Assembly (NCBI GenBank): GCA_035504735.1
Contig: DATJRJ010000241.1
Span: 1-6,906 of the forward strand
Direction of reading: 5' to 3'
DNA length: 6,906 bases
From: JAJPIG01 sp035504735
GTDB lineage: Bacteria > Desulfobacterota > Binatia > Binatales > Binataceae
Shown here: piece after piece, positions 1-6,050 of the stretch
Layout of the letters: each line of letters starts with the position of its first letter
Numbering within the stretch: the stretch's first letter is position 1
Program-made: the position numbers and the translations under genes
The notes under the pieces: model-generated
The model's database searches: none
The model's input: only the letters and a program-made list of their open reading frames with translations
What the model was told of the DNA's origin: nothing

Positions 1-446
1 ACATAGCGGCCGCCGTCGATCTCTTTGATCCATGGCACCGGGAAGCGAAGCAGGTCAGCTTCCTCGCGGTCCATGATCACCTGCTTGCACGGTGCCGCAT
101 CACGGGCGATCGAAACCGGCGGAATCGAGGACCGGAAGCGCTCACGCGCCATCTCGATCAAGTCGAGCTGCGAAGTAGTTTTGTCGGCGCCCATCGCGAC
201 CGCGGCGCGGGCCAATAGATCGGGCCGGCTGGGGCCAAGCAGAACGCCGGCGATGCTTTGGCCGGGATAGTCTTTGACGTTTTCGAACAGCGGGGCAGGG
301 CCGCGCCGCTCGCATACCAGGCGGCTCATCGCGCCCACTTCGAAACGCCAATCGACCTCGGCATGAATTCGGCGCAACTCGCCGACAGCCTCAAGCCGAG
401 CAATATACTCGCGCAAGTCGCCGGGACAGTTCAGCCTCGTTGCCAT
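1..446 (-). CDS. UbiD-family decarboxylase, N-terminal part (runs off left edge)
   Basis: This gene is read leftward from ATG 446-444, and only its first 148 codons are in the window. The translation opens with DLREYIARLEAVGELRRI (residues 10-27), the typical start of UbiD-family decarboxylases. It continues with a GPAPLFENVKDYPG stretch (residues 49-62), then GVLLGPSRPDLLARA and PCKQVIMDREEADLLRFPVPW, all in family order. UbiD enzymes use prenylated FMN for reversible (de)carboxylation of aromatic or unsaturated acids in the cytosol. The metal site and the catalytic glutamates lie beyond the edge, so activity cannot be judged. The gene is third in a leftward operon, 39 bp after the CDGSH fusion gene. 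The preceding TGA is in the same frame and no other in-frame start lies between, so the start is firm although the ribosome site is weak. Family assignment is confident and the substrate is unknown. It is clearly distinct from the second UbiD at 2735-4261. Confidence 0.88.
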   Translation of the reverse strand, partial: MATRLNCPGDLREYIARLEAVGELRRIHAEVDWRFEVGAMSRLVCERRGPAPLFENVKDYPGQSIAGVLLGPSRPDLLARAAVAMGADKTTSQLDLIEMARERFRSSIPPVSIARDAAPCKQVIMDREEADLLRFPVPWIKEIDGGRY

Positions 447-485
447 ACGCTTGACGCCAGCGCGATCGAGATCGCGCGATGCGGC

Positions 486-1241
486 TCAACCGCCGTTCTT
501 TTCGAGCGTCAGGTTGAGATGCGTGCCGTCGCAGAAGGGCGGCGTACTGGTCCGCTTGCATCCGCATAACACGACCATCTGGGGCTGCTCGATGTTCAGC
601 TCGACCGGACGATGGCTGGTGCCCTTATGCGATCCGTCGCAGAACGGTTGATTCTTCGATCGGCCGCATGCGCACCAGAAATAGCTGTCCGGGTCGAGCT
701 CGCGGAAATAGGGTTGATGGTCGTTGCCTTTTGGAAAGCGCTGTTTCACCCAGCCTGCCGCATAGGGACTGGCGATATTGAGCTTAAGGATCATCTTGCG
801 GAACAACCAGCGGCCGTCCTGCTTGACGACCTCCGCATCGTAGGTTCCGCCGATCCAATGCGGCTCGGCTTCGTTGGTATCCGAATCGGGAACCGTGGCT
901 GATTCCCACAAATACCAGAATGTGGTGGCGCTGGTGCCCGAAGGATCGAGCTCGATTTGCGGCGAGATCATGTAATGCAGCGACCACCAGATCTTCTCGC
1001 CGGCGATGCCTTTCAGCGCCGCAGCCAGATTCTCGCGGCCATGATAGGTGCCGAAGCCGGCGCATTCCCAGGTTCCGTCCGAACTGAACAGCGGCGCAAT
1101 CAACGTTGGGTCGTTGCCGCGGTCGCATCCGCGGGCATACGAGGTGATCAGATTCTTGATCGATTCGAGATCCTTCAGTCGTCCCAGATCGCTGCGAATC
1201 TCCAGCAGCAGGTCCTTCAGTTCCCCGATCGCATCACTCAT
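486..1241 (-). CDS. NTF2/SnoaL-like domain fused to two CDGSH iron-sulfur motifs
   Basis: The protein has 251 residues. Residues 1-30 look like the opening helix of a SnoaL-like (NTF2-fold) domain, which runs to about residue 155; LFSSDGTWEC, WYLWESA and DGRWLFRKMIL are typical strands of that fold. The C-terminal part holds two full CDGSH motifs of the form CxCxx(S/T)xxxPxCDG(S/T)H. The first has ligands C190, C192, C201 and H205; the second has C226, C228, C237 and H241. Each should bind one [2Fe-2S] cluster in mitoNEET-like 3Cys-1His fashion. CDGSH proteins transfer electrons or clusters. The small beta subunits of ring-hydroxylating oxygenases also have the NTF2 fold, and this gene follows a Rieske alpha-subunit gene by 40 bp. 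I infer an accessory, beta-like or electron-transfer role for that oxygenase; a SnoaL-type isomerase or dehydratase role is the alternative. The ATG at 1241 has only a weak upstream GGA, so translation may depend on the gene before it. Confidence 0.88.
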   Translation of the reverse strand: MSDAIGELKDLLLEIRSDLGRLKDLESIKNLITSYARGCDRGNDPTLIAPLFSSDGTWECAGFGTYHGRENLAAALKGIAGEKIWWSLHYMISPQIELDPSGTSATTFWYLWESATVPDSDTNEAEPHWIGGTYDAEVVKQDGRWLFRKMILKLNIASPYAAGWVKQRFPKGNDHQPYFRELDPDSYFWCACGRSKNQPFCDGSHKGTSHRPVELNIEQPQMVVLCGCKRTSTPPFCDGTHLNLTLEKNGG

Positions 1242-1281
1242 AGACTTTTTCCATAAACTTTCTCTTGGTCTTCCACGCTGC

Positions 1282-2550
1282 TCAGCGGCCGGCCGCGGCC
1301 GCGCGCTCGCGGGCTTCGAGAGCGGCGGCGTAAGACTTGTATCGCTGCACCAGCCAGCGATTCATATGGGACAGGGTTTTTTCTTTCGGTGCGTAGCGGC
1401 TGCGCGGAGCGAAGCGCGATTTCAGCCCGAGGTGCACGCTCGCGTTGGAAGCAACGTCCTGGTCGTTGTAGGCGCACAAGCCGTCGACCGTCATCTTAAA
1501 GATATACTCGAAGTTGCGATCTCTGAGCGTTTCCGCCGGATACAGGAAGCCGACCCGCAGCACGATCCGATTCGCGGATTGGGGCCGGATGATGTAGTAG
1601 AACACGCCGTCCGGCACGCAGCCGAAGAACAGATTCGGCGGCACCGTGACGAACATCACGCGCCGGCGCTCTTTCTCGGTCAGGGTCTTGATGATTGGAA
1701 AGAGACACTTGAAGCTCATGTTGAAGTTCTGATCGAGCTCGAGGAAGCCGGTCGGATGATACACCGCAGCGTCATCCTCGGTGTCCCATTCGTCAAACGA
1801 AGCCAGCCGCGATGGGGCGAAATCGTGAATGCCGCGATGCAGGTACCAGGTATGGTACGGCTCGATGGCGTTTTCCTGCATGTATTTCCAGTTCCAGTCG
1901 TAGGGCGGGAATTCGAAGGTGGGCGTCGCCAGCATCTCGCCCATATGATGATTTTCGATTTCTTTCGAAATCCGTTTGAGCCGCGGCACGAGCGGCCGCG
2001 CGTGGCCGTCCATATTGACGAAGATGAACCCCTGCCAGATTTCGCTGCGCAGTATGGGCAGAAAGGCCTGCTTCTTGAGCTCCGCCAGCGGCAACACGGA
2101 GTTCATCTCGGGCGCGCCAATCAGTTCGCCGTCGAGATTGTAGGTCCAATGATGAAGCGGGCAGACCAGCTTTTCCAGGTTGTTGCCGCTGCCCTCGCAG
2201 AGCACGCGTCCACGATGAGCGCATACCGCGGACATCACTTTGACGACCCCCTGTTGGTCACGCATCACGATCAGCGGGTCGTTGTTCATGTTGATGGTTT
2301 GGAAGTCGCCCGGATTCGGAATCATCCCGGTATGGGCGACGCAGACCCAATCCCGATCGAAGACCGCGCGTTTCTCGAACTCGAACCATTCCTCCGAGGT
2401 GTAGCACTCCGGTGGCAACGAGATGGCCTGCTTATGTTCCTGTGCGGAAGGATCGAGCCCGGCAAGAATCTCCCTGATTTTCGGGGTCAGTTCGACGTCT
2501 TCCAGCAAGGCGGAATAGTGGTCACCCATCTTGGTCAGGTTTGCAATCAT
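1282..2550 (-). CDS. Rieske ring-hydroxylating oxygenase, alpha subunit
   Basis: This is a 422-residue terminal oxygenase component, a normal length for an alpha subunit. The N-terminal Rieske [2Fe-2S] domain has C110-x-H112, 17 residues, then C130-x2-H133. The catalytic domain shows the mononuclear iron motif E230-x2-H233-x4-H238, and the third ligand is probably D365 in NDQDVASN, followed by HLGLKS. Glu at 230 takes the place of the bridging Asp of naphthalene dioxygenase; Glu also occurs there in carnitine-oxygenase-type members. The enzyme would use O2 and two electrons to hydroxylate or O-demethylate a substrate, probably aromatic given the neighbours. The frame stays open 20 codons upstream to a TTG at 2610. 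I chose ATG 2550 because AAGGA lies 7 nt before it and because the TTG is itself part of a TTGACA promoter-like hexamer. It is first in a leftward operon with the CDGSH fusion and a UbiD gene. No reductase, ferredoxin or conventional beta subunit is in view. Confidence 0.93.
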   Translation of the reverse strand: MIANLTKMGDHYSALLEDVELTPKIREILAGLDPSAQEHKQAISLPPECYTSEEWFEFEKRAVFDRDWVCVAHTGMIPNPGDFQTINMNNDPLIVMRDQQGVVKVMSAVCAHRGRVLCEGSGNNLEKLVCPLHHWTYNLDGELIGAPEMNSVLPLAELKKQAFLPILRSEIWQGFIFVNMDGHARPLVPRLKRISKEIENHHMGEMLATPTFEFPPYDWNWKYMQENAIEPYHTWYLHRGIHDFAPSRLASFDEWDTEDDAAVYHPTGFLELDQNFNMSFKCLFPIIKTLTEKERRRVMFVTVPPNLFFGCVPDGVFYYIIRPQSANRIVLRVGFLYPAETLRDRNFEYIFKMTVDGLCAYNDQDVASNASVHLGLKSRFAPRSRYAPKEKTLSHMNRWLVQRYKSYAAALEARERAAAAGR

Positions 2551-2557
2551 CGAAATA

Positions 2558-2562
2558 TCCTT
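2558..2562 (-). promoter_or_regulatory. Ribosome binding site for the Rieske gene
   Basis: AAGGA on the minus strand, 7 nt before ATG 2550. It decides in favour of this start over the upstream in-frame TTG at 2610 and the later ATG at codon 8 (GDHYSALL). Confidence 0.7.
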
Positions 2563-2581
2563 AAACTCTTGGTGCTTTCTG

Positions 2582-2610
2582 ACTTGACCAGAGGAAAAGC
2601 GGAGTGTCAA
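2582..2610 (-). promoter_or_regulatory. Candidate promoter for the leftward Rieske operon
   Basis: On the minus strand a perfect TTGACA (2610-2605) is followed after 17 bp by TCAAGT (2587-2582), a poor -10 hexamer with 3 of 6 matches to TATAAT. Transcription would start about 25 nt before the Rieske ATG. The ideal -35 with a weak -10 would fit an activator-dependent promoter, but this is inferred from sequence alone. Confidence 0.35.
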
Positions 2611-2611
2611 G
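2583..2611. repeat. Inverted repeat CTTGAC-N17-GTCAAG, possible operator
   Basis: Six-base arms at 2583-2588 and 2606-2611 are exact reverse complements, about 23 bp centre to centre, roughly two helical turns. They cover the -35 and -10 positions of the candidate leftward promoter in the divergent region. A dimeric regulator could bind here. Short arms like these also arise by chance, and no regulator gene is in the window. Confidence 0.3.
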
Positions 2612-2650
2612 GCGAGTCGGAGGCGTTAAGGCTCTCGCGCCGGTTTGCGC

Positions 2651-2680
2651 TCGACAGTGACGCCGGACGCGGGCTAGATT
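2651..2680 (+). promoter_or_regulatory. Candidate promoter for the rightward vdc operon
   Basis: TCGACA (2651-2656, one mismatch to TTGACA) and TAGATT (2675-2680, 4 of 6 to TATAAT) are separated by 18 bp. The start site would lie near 2687, leaving a leader of about 48 nt before the GTG start at 2735. A small GGCCG-CGCA-CGGCC hairpin (2693-2706) falls inside that leader. Support is from motif similarity only. Confidence 0.35.
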
Positions 2681-2720
2681 GATTCCAAGCCAGGCCGCGC
2701 ACGGCCGGGTGATGAGTCTA

Positions 2721-2728
2721 GGGAGGAG
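2721..2728 (+). promoter_or_regulatory. Ribosome binding site fixing the GTG start of vdcC
   Basis: GGGAGGAG lies 6 nt before GTG 2735. No in-frame ATG is nearby (the ATG at 2712 is in another frame), so this strong site supports the GTG and a roughly 30-residue N-terminal extension of the protein. Confidence 0.75.
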
Positions 2729-2734
2729 CGTCCC

Positions 2735-4261
2735 GTGGAGGAAATTCCGGCCCGTACCAGTATCGAAAAAGCCGTCAATGGCGTCCAAACCAGCTCGATA
2801 GCGGCAGCCGCCACAGCTCCGCGACGCATCGGCTCGTTGCGCGATTTCCTGCAGTTCCTGGCCGAGAACCACCAGTGCATTACGTGGCCCGAGGCGGTGA
2901 TGCCCGAGCCCGATATTCGCCATATCGCGGTTGCTGCCAGCAACGACGTGCAAGGCGGTCCGGCACTAATCTTCGATAAAATTCGTGGCTATCCCGGCCG
3001 CCGCCTCGCGATCGGCGTGCATGCGAGCTGGGCCAATATCGCGGTCCTGCTCGGTCGGCCCAAAGGCACGACCGTCAAGGAAATGTTCTTCGAGATGACC
3101 CGCCGCTGGGGCGCCAAGGGCGCCAAGCCCGAGCTCAACTGGATCAAACCGGAAGAGGCTCCGGTTCACGAGGTCCGGGTCGAAAAGGACGTCAACCTTT
3201 ACGACATCCTCCCGCTGACCCGCATCAACGAGTTCGACGGCGGATTCTATATCGGCAAAGCGGCGGTAGTGAGCCGCGACCCCCGCGATCCGGAGGACTT
3301 CAACAAGCAAAACGTCGGCATCTACCGGCTCCAGCCGCATGGCCCCGACCGGTTCTCCTTAATGACTATCCCGTCGCACGATATTGGACGGCAGATCCTG
3401 ATCGCGGAGAAAGACCGGCGCCCGTTCCGGATTGCGGTGATGCTCGGGAACCATCCGGCGATCGCGATGTTCGCCGCGACGCCGCTCGCCTACGACGAGA
3501 GCGAGTTCGCCTACGCCTCGGCGATGATGGGACAGCCGATGACGCTCACGCAATCGCGCAACGGACTCGACATCCTGGCCGAGACCGAGATCGTAATCGA
3601 GGCCGAGCTGATACTCGGCGAACGCGTCCTGGAGGGGCCGTTCGGCGAATTTCCCGGCAGCTACAGCGGCGTCCGCCGCGCACCGGTGTTCAAAGTGACC
3701 GCGGTGTCTCATCGGCGCGACCCGATCTTCGAGAGCATCTATATCGGCAAGGGATGGACCGAGCACGACACGCTGATCGGGCTCAGCACCTCGGTGCCGA
3801 TCTATTCGGTGCTCAAGGATCAGTTTCCCGAAGTGCAGGCCGTCAACGCACTCTATCATCACGGGATGACCGGAATTATATCGCTCAAGAACCGCTACGG
3901 CGGTTTTGCGAAATCGGTTGCCTTGCGCGCGCTCGGCACGCCGCACGGGATGATGTACCTGAAGAACCTGATCATGGTCGATGACGACGTCGATCCTTTC
4001 GATCTCAACCAGGTGATGTGGGCGCTGTCGGTGCGCACGCGCGCGAGCGATATCATCCTGCTCCCCAACATGCCGATGATTCCGATCGATCCGTCCGCGG
4101 AAGTCTCGGGCAAGGGGCATCACCTGATAATTGACGCGACCACGTTTTTGCCGCCCGACAATGTCGGTCCGGATGTGAAGCTCGTTAACCGTCCGGCCGG
4201 GGAGCACATCGAAGTCCTGATGCGACAGATTCGCCGGCTGCAGGAGGATAGCGCGCAATGA
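2735..4261 (+). CDS. vdcC: Non-oxidative hydroxyarylic acid decarboxylase, large UbiD-family subunit (VdcC/BsdC-like)
   Basis: This is a 508-residue UbiD-family enzyme. Proteins of the VdcC/BsdC/EcdC type remove the carboxyl group of vanillate, 4-hydroxybenzoate or protocatechuate using prenylated FMN and a divalent metal. Seen here: GSLRDFLQFL at residue 33, where family members normally begin; the signature QNVGIYR with N193 and R198; H215 in PSHDI; E285 as likely metal ligand; and the EGPFGE motif with E300 and E305, which match the two active-site glutamates of Fdc1. The later blocks EVQAVNALYHHG, RYGGFAKSVALRAL and VDPFDLNQVMWALS closely resemble E. coli EcdC as I recall it. About 30 extra Ala-rich residues precede the usual N-terminus. 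The start is GTG. The stop overlaps the vdcD start as ATGA, and that partner makes a hydroxyaryl acid the likely substrate class. No VdcB (UbiX-like flavin prenyltransferase) is in the window. The exact substrate is not determined. Confidence 0.93.
   Translation: MEEIPARTSIEKAVNGVQTSSIAAAATAPRRIGSLRDFLQFLAENHQCITWPEAVMPEPDIRHIAVAASNDVQGGPALIFDKIRGYPGRRLAIGVHASWANIAVLLGRPKGTTVKEMFFEMTRRWGAKGAKPELNWIKPEEAPVHEVRVEKDVNLYDILPLTRINEFDGGFYIGKAAVVSRDPRDPEDFNKQNVGIYRLQPHGPDRFSLMTIPSHDIGRQILIAEKDRRPFRIAVMLGNHPAIAMFAATPLAYDESEFAYASAMMGQPMTLTQSRNGLDILAETEIVIEAELILGERVLEGPFGEFPGSYSGVRRAPVFKVTAVSHRRDPIFESIYIGKGWTEHDTLIGLSTSVPIYSVLKDQFPEVQAVNALYHHGMTGIISLKNRYGGFAKSVALRALGTPHGMMYLKNLIMVDDDVDPFDLNQVMWALSVRTRASDIILLPNMPMIPIDPSAEVSGKGHHLIIDATTFLPPDNVGPDVKLVNRPAGEHIEVLMRQIRRLQEDSAQ
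4242..4247 (+). promoter_or_regulatory. Ribosome binding site for vdcD inside vdcC
   Basis: AGGAGG within the last codons of vdcC, 10 nt before the vdcD ATG. Together with the 4-bp ATGA overlap, it points to coupled translation of the two decarboxylase subunits. Confidence 0.7.
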
Positions 4262-4494
4262 GTGCGAAACAGGACGCATGCCCGCGATGTCGCGGCAGCG
4301 AGATCGAGACGAACTACCAGGGCAAGGAAGATGGCCACGTGCTGTGGAGCATCCTGCACTGTCTGCGATGCTCGTTCACGTGGCGAGATAGCGAGCCGGC
4401 CACGTCGATCGTAACGGACCAGCGCGATCCGTTCTTCAACGTGAAACCCGAGGATATCAATCGTTATCCGATCGTGCTGCCGCCGACGCCCTAG
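4258..4494 (+). CDS. vdcD: Hydroxyarylic acid decarboxylase small subunit (VdcD-like zinc ribbon)
   Basis: This 78-residue protein has the hallmark layout of VdcD/BsdD/EcdD: an N-terminal CPRC (C8, C11), a second CLRC (C35, C38), then FTWRDSEP (residues 40-47), and a C-terminal stretch ending in PEDINRYPIVLPP. The two CxxC pairs probably bind zinc. In the known systems the D subunit is encoded beside the C subunit and is needed for, or improves, decarboxylase activity; its exact role is poorly defined. The length matches the family. The start overlaps the vdcC stop and has a strong ribosome site. The next gene begins 27 bp after the stop, so it probably shares the transcript. The match in motif, size and position leaves little doubt about the family. 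Confidence 0.92.
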   Translation: MSAKQDACPRCRGSEIETNYQGKEDGHVLWSILHCLRCSFTWRDSEPATSIVTDQRDPFFNVKPEDINRYPIVLPPTP

Positions 4495-4521
4495 CTCTCC
4501 TGTCACCGAAGGACTCAAAAC

Positions 4522-5961
4522 ATGGCGAACGTTGAGGTAAGAACCTCGCAGCAGGCGCTGGACACGATTCTCGCTGCGATCGGGCTGCGCGAATCACGCT
4601 ATAAGGGTAGCGTAGCAATTCAGGGGAAAGACCCCATTCTGGCTTCACGGCACCGTTTCGGTGAGCTGATGGCCGCATCTCAAGCGGCGTTTGGCATGGC
4701 GCTCGGCGAGCTCTGGCAACTCCGAGGTGGCAAGCCCCAAAGCGTGAGAACCAACGTGCGCGACGCCGTGCATCAGCACCATGGCATCGCCTTCATGCGT
4801 CAAAATGGTCGACAACTTCCCTTCACCGACTATGGCTCCGGTGTCGGGGTTGATTCGCCCCTGAGCGGCGAATTCTATCCGACTCGCGACGGACGGTTCG
4901 TCAAGATTGAGCTGTTCTATCCACGCCTGCGCGACGCCATGTTCAAAGTCCTCAAGTGCGCTCCCACTCAGCGGGCCGCAGAGGCTGCCATCATGCAGTG
5001 GGATGCCGAAGCACTTGAAACTGCCATCCGTGATGAATCGGGGGCGATCGGTGTGGTGCGCACGGCTGCGGAATGGCAGGCCCACCCGGTCGGGCGCCGA
5101 CTGGCCGCCAAGCCGGTAATCGAGATTGAAAAGATCGGTGATAGCGATCCCGTGCCCCTCCCCAAAGGTTGCGTCAAGCCGTTGGAAGGCATTCGCGTGC
5201 TTGACTGCACCCACGTCATCGGCGGACCGATCACAGCACGCACGCTCGCCGAGTTCGGCGCGGACGTATTGCACCTCTCTAGGCCGAACTATCCCGACCA
5301 TTTGAATTGGCGTTTGGAAACCGATATCGGAAAGCGTGCCGCTTATTGCGACTTTGACAGCGAAGCCGATATGCGCCGCTTCTTTGCCCTGCTTCAAAAG
5401 GCGGATGTCTTCACCTGCTCGTATCTGAACCTCGACCAGCGTGGTATTTCGCCGCATCGTCTTGCCACCAGCAGACCGGGAATCATTTCCCACGAATTGC
5501 GTTGCTTCGATTTCGAAGGTGAGTGGGCAAACTTCCGGGGCTTCGACATGATCGCGGTGGCGGTATCGGGCTACGTCGATTCTGAAGGAGCGGTTGACGC
5601 GCCAATCATGCCCCTGCAGGTGATTTTCGCCGACTACCTTGCGGCCTACGCAGGCGCAGCAGGAGTCGCAGCGGCGCTCTATCGCAGAGCCACCGAAGGC
5701 GGCAGCTACCAGGTTAGGGTCTCTCTCACCCGGATGTGCATGTGGGCGCAGGAGCTCGGACTCCTCGACGGCAGCGCGCTCAACGGCACGCTTGCCTTCG
5801 CCGATATCATGAAAGAGACAAACGTACCGGTTACTACCATAGGCAGCCCGTTCGGCGAGATTACTTATCTCCCGAGCCTCATAGACATGCCTGACATCAA
5901 ACCGGGTTTCGTGAGAGGTCCTCAGCCGCTCGGTTCCTCACTGCTGGAATGGCAGGATTAG
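4522..5961 (+). CDS. CaiB/BaiF-type family III CoA-transferase
   Basis: This 479-residue protein transfers CoA between acyl groups through an aspartyl-CoA intermediate. Residues about 38-205 resemble the C-terminal, non-catalytic half of family III enzymes (ELWQLRGGKPQSV; GEFYPTRDGRFVKIEL; RTAAEWQAHPVGRRL). Residues 219-410 carry the classic N-terminal half (PLEGIRVLDCTHVIGGPITAR, AEFGADVLHL). D371 in FADYLAAYAGA sits 15 residues before the L of AALYRR, the same spacing as catalytic Asp169 of formyl-CoA transferase, followed by GGSYQVRVSL. This half-swapped layout recurs in a bacterial subfamily that I recall at similar length, so I do not think it is a broken gene. AAGGA lies 8 nt before the ATG. 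The gene follows vdcD by 27 bp, suggesting it activates an acid in the same pathway. Donor and acceptor cannot be inferred. A racemase-like role is possible but less likely. Confidence 0.88.
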   Translation: MANVEVRTSQQALDTILAAIGLRESRYKGSVAIQGKDPILASRHRFGELMAASQAAFGMALGELWQLRGGKPQSVRTNVRDAVHQHHGIAFMRQNGRQLPFTDYGSGVGVDSPLSGEFYPTRDGRFVKIELFYPRLRDAMFKVLKCAPTQRAAEAAIMQWDAEALETAIRDESGAIGVVRTAAEWQAHPVGRRLAAKPVIEIEKIGDSDPVPLPKGCVKPLEGIRVLDCTHVIGGPITARTLAEFGADVLHLSRPNYPDHLNWRLETDIGKRAAYCDFDSEADMRRFFALLQKADVFTCSYLNLDQRGISPHRLATSRPGIISHELRCFDFEGEWANFRGFDMIAVAVSGYVDSEGAVDAPIMPLQVIFADYLAAYAGAAGVAAALYRRATEGGSYQVRVSLTRMCMWAQELGLLDGSALNGTLAFADIMKETNVPVTTIGSPFGEITYLPSLIDMPDIKPGFVRGPQPLGSSLLEWQD

Positions 5962-5976
5962 GTTGTTTTTCAGCAG

Positions 5977-6030
5977 CTTTCCGGGATGCCCTTCTGTTGA
6001 TGTAAGGCGACGGCGACCGGCATCCGAAAG
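5977..6030. terminator. Possible hairpin between convergent genes
   Basis: GGATGCC (5984-5990) pairs with GGCATCC (6019-6025). After a two-base bulge, CTTTC (5977-5981) pairs with GAAAG (6026-6030). The loop is 28 nt. It lies in the 89-bp gap where the CoA-transferase and extradiol dioxygenase genes converge, where a two-way terminator would be expected. No T-run follows it on either strand, so it is not a classical intrinsic terminator. Confidence 0.25.
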
Positions 6031-6050
6031 ATCACTGCACTGCGGGTGAC

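Noticed and set aside
25..569. Plus-strand frames at 25-270 and 258-569
   Set aside because: They lie opposite the UbiD N-terminus and the end of the CDGSH fusion. They have no motif and no ribosome site.
2551..2610. 20-codon N-terminal extension of the Rieske protein from TTG 2610
   Set aside because: The extension is unlike family N-termini, its TTG forms part of a promoter-like TTGACA, and ATG 2550 has a good ribosome site.
1048..2682. 544-codon open frame on the plus strand across the Rieske gene and the start of the CDGSH fusion gene
   Set aside because: It is antisense to the conserved Rieske and iron-binding motifs, has Arg/His-rich composition and no recognisable domain. Long antisense frames are common opposite GC-rich genes.
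3359..4279. 306-codon minus-strand frame opposite vdcC
   Set aside because: The plus strand carries the conserved UbiD motifs throughout, and the antisense product resembles no family.
4645..5493. 282-codon minus-strand frame opposite the CoA-transferase
   Set aside because: The plus strand encodes the family III signatures including D371. The antisense protein has no recognisable motif.
4522..5961. CoA-transferase as a truncated or rearranged pseudogene
   Set aside because: The frame is intact, with catalytic Asp, ribosome site and a complete C-terminus. The unusual domain order matches a known-looking subfamily.
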